From DATFDN01 sp035685165 (GTDB taxonomy: Bacteria; Pseudomonadota; Alphaproteobacteria; Acetobacterales; Acetobacteraceae): 64,000 bases of DNA. Each line of letters starts with the position of its first letter. Position 1 is the stretch's first letter. The notes under the pieces were generated by a model. That model did not search any database and was not told where the DNA came from. It saw only the letters and a list, made by a program, of their open reading frames with translations. The stretch spans positions 62,001-126,000 of the forward strand of contig DASRBI010000011.1 in NCBI GenBank assembly GCA_035685165.1, in the 5' to 3' direction. A program made the translations under genes and the position numbers. Positions 26,636 through 33,606 of the stretch are shown here, one piece after another.

Positions 26636-26849
26636 TGCCGTCGCTGCCCTGGGTCTGGCTGAGCACCTCGTAACCCTGCTCCACCGCGTTGCGGGGCACG
26701 TTGCGGACGGGTTCAGCCCCTTTCAGGAGCACGAGCAAGGTCTGGCCTGGCTCCAGCCCGTCGAGCGCCAGCCGGGTCCGGACGAACGTCATTGGACAAA
26801 CCTCGCCGGTAATGTCCAGGACTCTCTCAGTTCGAAGTGTTTCGGTCAT
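26601..26849 (-). CDS. TusA-family sulfurtransferase-like protein
   Basis: This 82-residue protein has the family core LDITGEVCPMTFVRTRLAL with the active-site Cys near residue 18. The canonical CPxP is CPMT here, a variant seen in the family. TusA-like proteins relay persulfide sulfur for tRNA thiolation, molybdenum cofactor or other sulfur chemistry. It overlaps the rimI 3' end convergently and is 92 bp divergent from mucR. No tusBCDE genes are present. Confidence 0.85.
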   Translation of the reverse strand: MTETLRTERVLDITGEVCPMTFVRTRLALDGLEPGQTLLVLLKGAEPVRNVPRNAVEQGYEVLSQTQGSDGITRLALRKPAR

Positions 26850-26941
26850 CTTATTTGCGTTCTACTTGGCCCTGGAGAGAACAGTTGCATGGAACCACCG
26901 CGTTCGACTAAAGTCCGCCATACGTTCCGGGAAGTCTTGTT

Positions 26942-27355
26942 ATGGGCGATTCGCCCGCCGATATGGGTGTGCTGGGGCTAACGGCGCAAATCGTGTCGGC
27001 GCATGTATCGAACAACCCCGTCCCGTCGGAGGCCCTTCCCGCGCTGATCCAGGAGGTGTATCGCACGTTGGCCGGGGTCGGGCGGGCAGCAGTCGAGCCG
27101 GATCGTCCGCAGCCGGCAGTGCCGGTTCGCAAATCGGTGTTTCCGGACCACATCATCTGCCTGGAAGACGGCAAGAAGCTCAAGATGCTGAGGCGGCATC
27201 TGAAGACCGCCTACAACATGACACCTGAGCAATACAGGGAGAGATGGGGGTTGCCGGCGGACTACCCGATGGTCGCGCCGAACTATGCGAAGCACCGCTC
27301 GTCGCTCGCCAAGCGGATCGGGCTCGGCACCAAGCCGCGAGGCCGTCGTAAGTAG
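26942..27355 (+). CDS. MucR/Ros family zinc-finger transcriptional regulator
   Basis: This 137-residue alphaproteobacterial regulator has an N-terminal oligomerisation region (LTAQIVSAHVSNN...ALPALIQEVYRTL). A Pro-rich linker leads to the zinc-finger DNA-binding domain with CLEDGKKLKMLRRHLKTAY and MTPEQYRERWGLP. The C-terminus has APNYAKHRSSLAKRIGLG. MucR proteins are H-NS-like silencers that bind AT-rich targets. The first zinc ligands appear as Cys and Asp. The position that is often the last His after RRHL is Ala here (KTAYN), so the metal site may differ. It is divergent from the TusA-like gene. Confidence 0.9.
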   Translation: MGDSPADMGVLGLTAQIVSAHVSNNPVPSEALPALIQEVYRTLAGVGRAAVEPDRPQPAVPVRKSVFPDHIICLEDGKKLKMLRRHLKTAYNMTPEQYRERWGLPADYPMVAPNYAKHRSSLAKRIGLGTKPRGRRK

Positions 27356-27435
27356 TGCCGGCCGGCCTTGCCTGAGGGCGACCACCGGTTGGACATCGCC
27401 GCCGCTGATCGGCTAGGTGCCTGAGAAGGGGTAGG

Positions 27436-27909
27436 ATGGAATCGCGCATCGAGCGCCTGTGCATCGAGCGGGGCCTGAAGATGACCGGGCAGCGGCGGGT
27501 CATCGCCCGCGTGCTGTCGGACTCCTCGGATCATCCCGATGTGGAGGAACTCTATCGCCGAGCGACGGTGCTTGATGGGCGGATTTCGATCGCGACCGTG
27601 TACCGGACCGTACGGTTGCTGGAGGAGAAGGGCATTCTCGAGCGCCGCGATTTCGGCGGCGGGCGCGCCCGCTACGAACCAACCGAGCACGGCCACCATT
27701 ATCACCTGATCGATGTCGAGACCGGGAAAGTGGTCGAGTTCCAGGACACGGAGCACGAGAAGCTGATGCAGGTCATCGCCCAGCGCCTGGGTTTCGAATT
27801 GGTCTCGTTGCGGCTGGAGCTGTTCGGCCGGCGCCAGAAGGCGGCGCGCCGGCCGCGCGAGCCCGAGGCCGAGCGCGACGCGACGGGACCCGAACAGGCC
27901 CCGGCGTGA
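27436..27909 (+). CDS. fur: Fur family metalloregulator
   Basis: This 157-residue protein has a winged helix (KMTGQRRVIARVL, ISIATVYRTVRLLEEKGI) and a C-terminal metal-sensing domain with EHGHHYHLIDVETGKVVEF. The structural-zinc Cys pair of E. coli Fur (CLDCG) is replaced by DVETG, as in many alphaproteobacterial Fur/Mur proteins. It probably senses Fe or Mn. The Arg/Glu-rich last 25 residues are likely flexible. The stop overlaps the GTG of olsB (GTGA), an interesting coupling of metal regulation with ornithine-lipid synthesis. Confidence 0.9.
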   Translation: MESRIERLCIERGLKMTGQRRVIARVLSDSSDHPDVEELYRRATVLDGRISIATVYRTVRLLEEKGILERRDFGGGRARYEPTEHGHHYHLIDVETGKVVEFQDTEHEKLMQVIAQRLGFELVSLRLELFGRRQKAARRPREPEAERDATGPEQAPA

Positions 27910-28742
27910 CAATCCAGCAGCCGATCGGCCCGCGCAGCCCGCCGGGACCGGGGTTCGCCGAGCTTCGCGCCGGCAATCTCGGGGTCCGCCTCGCCTCCAG
28001 TCCGGCTGAGCAGGACGCGGTGCAGGCGCTGCGGTATCGCGTGTTCTATCGCGAGATGGGAGCCGTTCCCACGCCGGAGGCGGCCGCCCTCGGCCGCGAC
28101 CGCGACGATTTCGATGCCGTCGCCGACCACCTGCTCGTGATCGATCATGCGCTCGGCGCGGGCCCGGAAGGGGTGGTCGGGACCTATCGCCTGATCCAGC
28201 GCGAGCATGCGGAGAAGATCGGCGGGTTCTACTCGGCGTCGGAATACGACATCGCGCCGATCGAGCGTTTCCCCGGCCGCATCCTCGAGCTCGGCCGGTC
28301 GTGTGTGGATGCGGCGTACCGCAATCGGGCAGTGATGCAGCTACTTTGGCGCGGCATCGCGGCCTATGTGTTTCATCATCGCATCGATCTGATGTTCGGG
28401 TGCGCCAGCCTGCCTGGGACCAATCCCGATGCGCTGGCGCTGGAGCTCACGTATCTTTACGACAACCATCTGGCGCCCCCGGCGCTGCGACCGCGCGCGC
28501 TTCCGCACCGGGCGGTGGAAATGCGCCGCCTGCGTTCTGCCGACGTGGATGTTCGGCGCGCGCTGGCGCAATTGCCGCCGCTCATCAAGGGCTATCTCCG
28601 GCTTGGCGGATTCGTGGGCGACGGTGCCGTGATCGACAGCCAGTTCAACACCACCGATGTCGCGATCGTGGTTAAGACCGACCTTGTGACCGACAAATAC
28701 TATCGGCACTACGAACGCCAGCTTCGCGACGCGCTGGATTAG
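27906..28742 (+). CDS. olsB: L-ornithine N(alpha)-acyltransferase OlsB-like
   Basis: This 278-residue acyltransferase is of the OlsB/hemolysin-associated GNAT-like family. It contains ALRYRVFYREMGA near residue 42, DDFDAVADHLLVID near 65, VGTYRLI, ELGRSCVDAAYRN near 137 and FGCASLPGTNP near 165. OlsB attaches a 3-hydroxyacyl chain from ACP to ornithine, giving lyso-ornithine lipid, a phosphate-free membrane lipid. The partner OlsA is not in the window. The GTG start within the fur stop implies co-translation with fur. Confidence 0.85.
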   Translation: MTIQQPIGPRSPPGPGFAELRAGNLGVRLASSPAEQDAVQALRYRVFYREMGAVPTPEAAALGRDRDDFDAVADHLLVIDHALGAGPEGVVGTYRLIQREHAEKIGGFYSASEYDIAPIERFPGRILELGRSCVDAAYRNRAVMQLLWRGIAAYVFHHRIDLMFGCASLPGTNPDALALELTYLYDNHLAPPALRPRALPHRAVEMRRLRSADVDVRRALAQLPPLIKGYLRLGGFVGDGAVIDSQFNTTDVAIVVKTDLVTDKYYRHYERQLRDALD

Positions 28743-28758
28743 CACCGCGCCAGGAACC

Positions 28759-30345
28759 GTGCGGCCGCAGTTTCTGACCTCACGCCCGCTGTCGCCGCCG
28801 CTCGCCCGAAGCGGCTCCGGCATGGGGGTCGCCGCCCGACCGGCGGGGCCGCGGAGCTGGCTCGCCGGGCTCCGGGGCGGGCGTGCGGACCTCACCGCAT
28901 GGGCCGCGGGGCTGCTCGCCGCGCTCGCCTTGCCGCCCATCTTCCTTTTGCCGGCGCTCCTTCTCGCCGTGCCGGTTCTGCTTGTCTTGGTCGGCAGCGC
29001 CCCTTCGCTCGCAGTCGCGTTGCGGCGTGGGTGGTGGTTCGGCCTCGGGGTCAATTTGGTGGGCCTTTACTGGATCACCGACGCCATCATGGTCGAGGCG
29101 GCGCGATTCTGGTGGTTCATCCCGATCGCCGTGCCCGCCTTGGCCGCGGTGCTCGCGCTGTTCATCGCCTTCGCCGCCGGGATGGCGTGGCTCGCCCGTC
29201 CAGGCTGGCCGCGCGTGGCAGCGCTGGCCTCGGCCTGGGTGCTCGGTGATCTCGCCCGGCAATTCATCGCGACCGGCTTCCCCTGGAACCTCTGGGGCAG
29301 CGTTTGGGAGTTCCCGGGCCGGGCCGGCGACGTGATGATCCAGCCCGCCGCGTTGGTTTCTATTCACGGCCTGACCCTGGCGACGCTGGCGCTCGCGGCC
29401 CTGCCGTTGCTCGGCTGGCGCTTTCGCCTCGCCGGTGTGGCTTTGCTGGCCGCCTGGGCGGGATTCGGCATCCACCGTCTCGCCGCAGCGTCGGCTCCGG
29501 CGCCGAACCTTACGGCCGTGCTCGTCCAGGGCGACATCCTGGAGGGCCAGAAATGGAGCCCGGCGCTCGCGCAGGCGATCTTCGCCCGCTATCTCGACCT
29601 CACCCGCGAGGGTGTGCGCGAGGCCGGGCCCGGCCCGAAGCTCGTGATCTGGCCGGAAACCGCGAGCCCCTATTTGATCGAGCGCGATCCGGTGGCCCGC
29701 CAGATGATCGCCCATGCCGCCGGCGACGCCACTTCGCTCATCGGGGCGGTGCGTTTCGATCCGCGCGGCAGGCCGCGCAACAGCCTGTTCGCGCTGGGCC
29801 CGACCGGCGCGATCGAGGATGTTTACGACAAATGGCACTTGGTGCCATTCGGGGAGTATCAGCCGGGCTGGTTCCCGCTGCCGGTGCAGATCGTTCCGGG
29901 CGACGGTTTCGCCGCCGGCCCGGGCCCCGAGACGATGCACGTTGCCGGTTTGCCGGCGATCGGCCCGCTGATTTGCTACGAGGCGATTTTTCCGGGACAG
30001 GTCGCCGACGAGGCCGACCGGCCAGCGCTGTTGGTGAACATCACCAACGATGCCTGGTTTGGCAACTCGACCGGACCGCACCAGCACCTCGCTGCCGCGC
30101 GGATGCGCGCGGTTGAAGAGGGCCTGCCGTTGCTGCGTGCCGCCAATACCGGCATCAGCGCCGCCTTCGACGGGTATGGGCATCAGCTCGCGCGCCTCGG
30201 CCTCGGCCGTGCCGGCACGCTGATCGTTCGTGTCCCGGGGCCGTTGCCGGCAACCCCCTTCGCGCGCTTCGGCCTTTGGATACCGCTCACCTTCGCATTG
30301 ATCGGGCTGGGTGCCGGCTTGGCACCCGGCCTTCGGCGCGGCTAA
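28759..30345 (+). CDS. lnt: Apolipoprotein N-acyltransferase
   Basis: This is a 528-residue inner-membrane enzyme that adds the third acyl chain to lipoproteins. Six or so membrane helices come first, followed by a nitrilase domain in the periplasm. The catalytic Glu is in WPETASPY (about residue 300), the Lys in DKWHLVPFGEY (about 358) and the Cys in ICYEAIFP (about 406). NxTNDAWFGNSTGPHQHL and a final hydrophobic helix complete the family pattern. GTG 28759 is the longest start; ATG 28822 (MGVAARPAG) is an alternative. It is 16 bases after olsB and probably in the same operon. Confidence 0.93.
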   Translation: MRPQFLTSRPLSPPLARSGSGMGVAARPAGPRSWLAGLRGGRADLTAWAAGLLAALALPPIFLLPALLLAVPVLLVLVGSAPSLAVALRRGWWFGLGVNLVGLYWITDAIMVEAARFWWFIPIAVPALAAVLALFIAFAAGMAWLARPGWPRVAALASAWVLGDLARQFIATGFPWNLWGSVWEFPGRAGDVMIQPAALVSIHGLTLATLALAALPLLGWRFRLAGVALLAAWAGFGIHRLAAASAPAPNLTAVLVQGDILEGQKWSPALAQAIFARYLDLTREGVREAGPGPKLVIWPETASPYLIERDPVARQMIAHAAGDATSLIGAVRFDPRGRPRNSLFALGPTGAIEDVYDKWHLVPFGEYQPGWFPLPVQIVPGDGFAAGPGPETMHVAGLPAIGPLICYEAIFPGQVADEADRPALLVNITNDAWFGNSTGPHQHLAAARMRAVEEGLPLLRAANTGISAAFDGYGHQLARLGLGRAGTLIVRVPGPLPATPFARFGLWIPLTFALIGLGAGLAPGLRRG

Positions 30346-30354
30346 GGCGCTCAG

Positions 30355-30377
30355 TTTGTCTCTCGTTCCGAGACAAA
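30355..30377 (+). promoter_or_regulatory. Inverted repeat after lnt / upstream of the XRE gene
   Basis: TTTGTCTC and GAGACAAA are perfect eight-base arms separated by seven bases, starting nine bases after the lnt stop. The stem is AT-richer than its surroundings and is followed by AAAAGG rather than T's. It could be an operator or a transcript-processing site rather than an intrinsic terminator. Confidence 0.4.
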
Positions 30378-30455
30378 AAGGGGGGTATGCTCATTTCCAT
30401 TGACAATTCGCGGTTGTAAGTGCCAGGTTGAGCAGCTACCGTTAAAGAAATCGGG

Positions 30456-30472
30456 GTCGCGGGATTCGCGAC
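30456..30472 (+). promoter_or_regulatory. Palindrome just upstream of the XRE regulator gene
   Basis: GTCGCG and CGCGAC flank five bases and end 22 bases before the ATG at 30495. The position suits an autoregulatory operator for the XRE protein. A TTGACA element lies at 30400-30405, but I do not see a convincing -10 at the right spacing. Confidence 0.4.
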
Positions 30473-30494
30473 ATAAGCGGCGGAGGGATCCGGT

Positions 30495-30962
30495 ATGCTG
30501 GACGAGACCGACGGAGCCGGCCGGGGCCCGGGGGCGGAGCCGCCTGGCGAGCGCGAGTCGCGTCCCAGCCCGATCGACGTGCATGTCGGCTCGCGTATCC
30601 GGCTGCGCCGGACATTGCTCGGCATGTCCCAGGAACGGCTGGGCGATCAATTGGGGCTCACCTTTCAGCAGGTGCAGAAATACGAGCGCGGCGTGAACCG
30701 GGTCGGCGCCTCCCGCCTGTTCGATCTCGCCCGCGTGCTCGACGTGCCAATCAGTTTCTTTTTCGACGACATGCCGGACGGGGTTGCCGGCGCCGGCGGC
30801 AAGCGCATGCCTGCCTTCGCCGAACACCAGGATCCGTTCGGCGATGACGCGATGACGCGGCGGGAAACGCTCGAACTTGTACGTGCCTATTACCGCATCC
30901 CCGATCCGATGCAGCGCAAGCGCATCTTCGAGCTCGTGAAGAGCATGAGCGCGGCGGAGTAG
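30495..30962 (+). CDS. XRE family helix-turn-helix regulator (SinR/PraR-like alphaproteobacterial type)
   Basis: This 155-residue protein has an acidic, Pro/Gly-rich N-terminal extension of about 28 residues. A Cro/cI-type HTH follows (GSRIRLRRTLLGMSQERLGDQLGLTFQQVQKYERGVNRVGASRLFDLARVL across residues 31-82), then a C-terminal helix pair with RRETLELVRAYYRIPDPMQRKRIFELV. This two-part layout is a conserved alphaproteobacterial family linked to quorum sensing, biofilm or cell-surface control in some species. It follows lnt by 150 bp with two inverted repeats between, suggesting its own promoter. Confidence 0.85.
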   Translation: MLDETDGAGRGPGAEPPGERESRPSPIDVHVGSRIRLRRTLLGMSQERLGDQLGLTFQQVQKYERGVNRVGASRLFDLARVLDVPISFFFDDMPDGVAGAGGKRMPAFAEHQDPFGDDAMTRRETLELVRAYYRIPDPMQRKRIFELVKSMSAAE

Positions 30963-30990
30963 GCGGCCCTACCCCGCCCGCGCCGTAGCC

Positions 30991-31419
30991 TTACTTCTTC
31001 ACCGGTTCGACCTGCCCCCTGATTTCGCCGGGCGGATTGGCGGCGGTGTGCACGTTCACATACCACAGCCCATTTTCGAGCTGCTGCTGCTGCTCAGGCG
31101 TCAGCGTCACGCTGCCCTTGATCGGGCTCTTGGGGTTGTTGCCGAGGGGAACGACGATCCCGGCATTCTGACCGGCCGGTGCGGGCCCGTGGAAATGCGC
31201 CATCGTGGCCGGGCCGCTGAGCCCTTTCCAGGAGACGTCGTAACTGAACCTGTGGGTGGTCGTATTCAGCGTCCCGGTCATGGTCCCGGTGCCTTGAGTC
31301 TGCTTGGCCGGGACCTCGTTGGCACCGTTCAGGGTGGCGTGGAACCGCTCGGTGGCGGCGAGGGCTCCGGTGGCGAAGCCTACCGCCAGGACGGCGGCGA
31401 GCGATGCAGGGCGAAACAT
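30991..31419 (-). CDS. Secreted CHRD domain protein
   Basis: This 142-residue protein has a signal peptide (MFRPASLAAVLAVGFATGALA). It is followed by a single CHRD domain: FHATLNGANEVPAKQTQGTG, a GLSGPATMAHFHGPA segment with two His near residue 80 and a C-terminal WYVNVHTAANPPGEIRGQV. The CHRD domain was named from chordin; its bacterial role is unknown, and metal or ligand binding in the periplasm is inferred from the conserved His. The start at 31419 is chosen because the signal peptide begins there; the longer frame adds only antisense sequence. Confidence 0.85.
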   Translation of the reverse strand: MFRPASLAAVLAVGFATGALAATERFHATLNGANEVPAKQTQGTGTMTGTLNTTTHRFSYDVSWKGLSGPATMAHFHGPAPAGQNAGIVVPLGNNPKSPIKGSVTLTPEQQQQLENGLWYVNVHTAANPPGEIRGQVEPVKK

Positions 31420-31502
31420 CCACTGTCTCCTCCGGCGGAGCCGGCCGGGGCCCTCCCCGCCCTGTCGGAACGCTCCGCCGGGGCAGCAATCTAGGTGCGT
31501 CC

Positions 31503-32468
31503 TTAGCCGCGTCCAGCCGCTCGGTTTCCAATAATCTCCATCAGCTCGCCCCATTCGCGGCGGGAGAGGCCGCTTTCCCCCGGCTCGACGCTTTCGCCGT
31601 TCAGCAGCCGGCGCACGACCGCCAACATGCCGGCCGAGAGCGTGGCCGCGCCGAGCCGGTACTCGCGGAATGCCGCGAAGGCGAGCGGCACCCAGGCTTC
31701 CAGCGTCGTCATCATCGCCTCGGCATAGGCGCGGATTTCGTACTGGGCGTGGGCATCGGCCCGGAGCGACAGAAAATGCAACAGGTTGTGCAGGTCGATT
31801 TTCCAGTACCACTGCGTATAGGTGTTCAGGGTCAGGTTCATCCGCGCGAGCTCGCGCGCCAGGCCCTGGCGGGCCGGGTCGGCGATGTGCCCGTCCGCCG
31901 GCTCGTTCAGCATCCAGGCGTAATTGTCGTAGCAGCGCGCCGCGTCAGCACGCAGCAGATCAAGCACCTGGGCCGCTTCCTCCCCGCCGAGTACGGCGCC
32001 GCGCCCCTGGCGGTTGGCAGCCGACTGCGCCGCGAGGTGCTCGGGGGCGGGGAGGTAGAATTCCCGATCGAGCACCGAGTAGCGCGCCGAATATTCGTTC
32101 ACGTTTGCGGTGCGGTGCCGGATCCATTGCCGCGCCACGAAAATCGGCAGCTTCACGTGGTATTTGATCTCGCACATCTCGAACGGGGTCGAGTGGCGGT
32201 GGCGCATCAGGTAGCGGATCAGGCCCGCATCCTCCGACACGCGCCTCGTGCCGCGCCCGTAGGAGACCCGCGCTGCCTGCACGATCGCGCCATCGTCGCC
32301 CATGTAGTCGATCACCCGGACGAAACCGTGATCGAGCACCGGGAGCGGGCGGTAGAGCAGCGCCTCCAGCGCCGGGACTGTCGGCCGGGCGGTCTCGGCC
32401 CGCCGTTCGCGGGCAGCGGCGATCTCCTGCTCCTGGTCGGCGGTGAGGCGCATTTCCCGACTCCACAT
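31503..32468 (-). CDS. thyX: FAD-dependent thymidylate synthase ThyX
   Basis: This 321-residue flavoenzyme methylates dUMP using methylene-THF and NADPH. The ThyX signature RHRxxSxxxxSxR appears as RHRTANVNEYSAR near residue 115, with Ala in the first Ser position. FARQWIRHRTAN-like VARQWIRHR, the RARVSYGRGT-type ARVSYGRGTR and a C-terminal LxNxYTQWYWKIDLHNLLHF segment near residue 215 complete the pattern. It replaces ThyA. It lies directly upstream of, and divergent from, the tmRNA gene. Confidence 0.93.
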   Translation of the reverse strand: MWSREMRLTADQEQEIAAARERRAETARPTVPALEALLYRPLPVLDHGFVRVIDYMGDDGAIVQAARVSYGRGTRRVSEDAGLIRYLMRHRHSTPFEMCEIKYHVKLPIFVARQWIRHRTANVNEYSARYSVLDREFYLPAPEHLAAQSAANRQGRGAVLGGEEAAQVLDLLRADAARCYDNYAWMLNEPADGHIADPARQGLARELARMNLTLNTYTQWYWKIDLHNLLHFLSLRADAHAQYEIRAYAEAMMTTLEAWVPLAFAAFREYRLGAATLSAGMLAVVRRLLNGESVEPGESGLSRREWGELMEIIGNRAAGRG

Positions 32469-32499
32469 TTGCGATCCGACGCCTTATATGCCGCCCGCC

Positions 32500-32790
32500 G
32501 GCGACGGTCGGCTATGGCGATAAACGGCGCGTGGAATAAGCGTAGTGGACCCGGGGGCAGTGCCCGGCGCCTCCACCATCCTTTCGGGCTGGGCTGTCCG
32601 GCCGGCAGACATGGGGGCGAAACAGGCTCGACACGCGCGGTAAAGACACGCCTTTCGCCCGGCATGGTTCCGCCGTTATCGGGCCGTTTCACAAGTGCCA
32701 ACGACAACGAGGCACTCGCTGTCGCTGCGTAAGCGATAAGCGCGGTTCGGGGGGCACCGGGCAACAGAAGCCCCCCATCGTCTCCCCATC
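32500..32790 (+). ncRNA. ssrA: Transfer-messenger RNA, circularly permuted two-piece type
   Basis: The acceptor piece comes first and ends at 32578 with GCGCCTCCACCA, including an encoded CCA. The coding piece starts at 32613 with GGGGGCGAAACAGGCTCGAC. Its GGGGGCG pairs with CGCCTCC of the acceptor piece, with one wobble. The tag frame 32697-32732 encodes ANDNEALAVAA and a TAA stop. The stem GGGGGGC/GCCCCCC at about 32750-32777 forms the last hairpin. The 34-base spacer (32579-32612) should be removed during processing, as in other alphaproteobacteria. Outer ends are approximate. TmRNA frees stalled ribosomes and marks the protein for proteolysis. Confidence 0.93.
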
Positions 32791-32832
32791 GTCCCCTGGA
32801 AACACGAGGCTGCGCGCTCTATCAATGAGGCG

Positions 32833-33363
32833 ATGACGGACGAACGGGAACCGACGGTCGAGAGCCTGCTGCCGTACGATCAATGGACCGACGAGGCGAT
32901 GCGTCAGGTCATGGTGCGCGCGCTCGCCCATGCCGCGGCGAACGGACTTCCCGGCGAGCATCATTTCTACCTGACCTTCCGCACCGATCATCCCGGCGTG
33001 GTGATGCCACCCCGGCTGCGGGCCCAGTATCCGCAGGAGATGACCATCGTTCTCCAGCACCAGTTCTGGGATTTGAAGATGGACGAGGAGGCGGGCCTGC
33101 TGAGCGTGGGCCTCTCGTTCGGGGGCGTTCCGTCCAAGCTCGTGATCCCGGTGGGTGCGATCGTGGCGTTCGCCGACCCGTTCGTGCGCTACGGGATGCG
33201 GTTCCGTCCCGCGTCGGCGGAGGCCGCGCCGCCGGAGTCCGAACCCGCCGCCAAGCCGCCGGCGCCGGTGTCCGATCCGAAACCGGAGCCGGAGGCCGCT
33301 CCTGAGGCGCCGCAAGTGGTGAGCCTCGACGCGTTCCGCCGTCGCAGCCCGCCCAAGACTTGA
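32833..33363 (+). CDS. sspB: SspB-type ClpXP adaptor for tmRNA-tagged proteins
   Basis: This 176-residue protein has an SspB core with YDQWTDEAMRQVMVRAL at residues 15-31, GEHHFYLTFRTDHPGVVMPPRL near 42 and VLQHQFWDLKMDE near 75. A SVGLSFGGVPSKLVIP strand pair forms the tag groove. A Pro/Ala-rich linker leads to the terminal VVSLDAFRRRSPPK, which matches the position of the ClpX-binding tail. SspB delivers SsrA-tagged proteins to ClpXP. It starts about 45 bases beyond the tmRNA gene on the same strand, so tag and adaptor are neighbours. Confidence 0.9.
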   Translation: MTDEREPTVESLLPYDQWTDEAMRQVMVRALAHAAANGLPGEHHFYLTFRTDHPGVVMPPRLRAQYPQEMTIVLQHQFWDLKMDEEAGLLSVGLSFGGVPSKLVIPVGAIVAFADPFVRYGMRFRPASAEAAPPESEPAAKPPAPVSDPKPEPEAAPEAPQVVSLDAFRRRSPPKT

Positions 33364-33606
33364 TCCGCCGCGCGGGCCGCTGCATGGCTCCCAGGCCCTC
33401 CACGACCGACCCGCATCGATGATCACTTCTCCCCGACGGCGCGCCTGCGGTGTTTCCCCCACCCCTCCCGGCCTCTCGACCCCCAAGGGCGGAGAGGTGG
33501 TCGCTATCCGGCTCCCTCGCCGCCCCGTGGGGACGGAGAGGGTCGGCGAGAGCTGGGGAGAGCCAAAGAGTGCGAGTCGGTATGAGACCAGCGGAGGATC
33601 AGCGCC
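33364..33606. repeat. Gene-free stretch with GC-rich inverted repeats
   Basis: Between sspB and fumarase this 243-bp interval has CCCTCGCCGCCCC followed after GT by GGGGACGGAGAGGG (about 33507-33545). It also has related CTCTCC/GGAGAG runs. The pattern looks like a dispersed intergenic palindromic element rather than a gene. I see no coding frame with gene-like composition. Confidence 0.4.
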
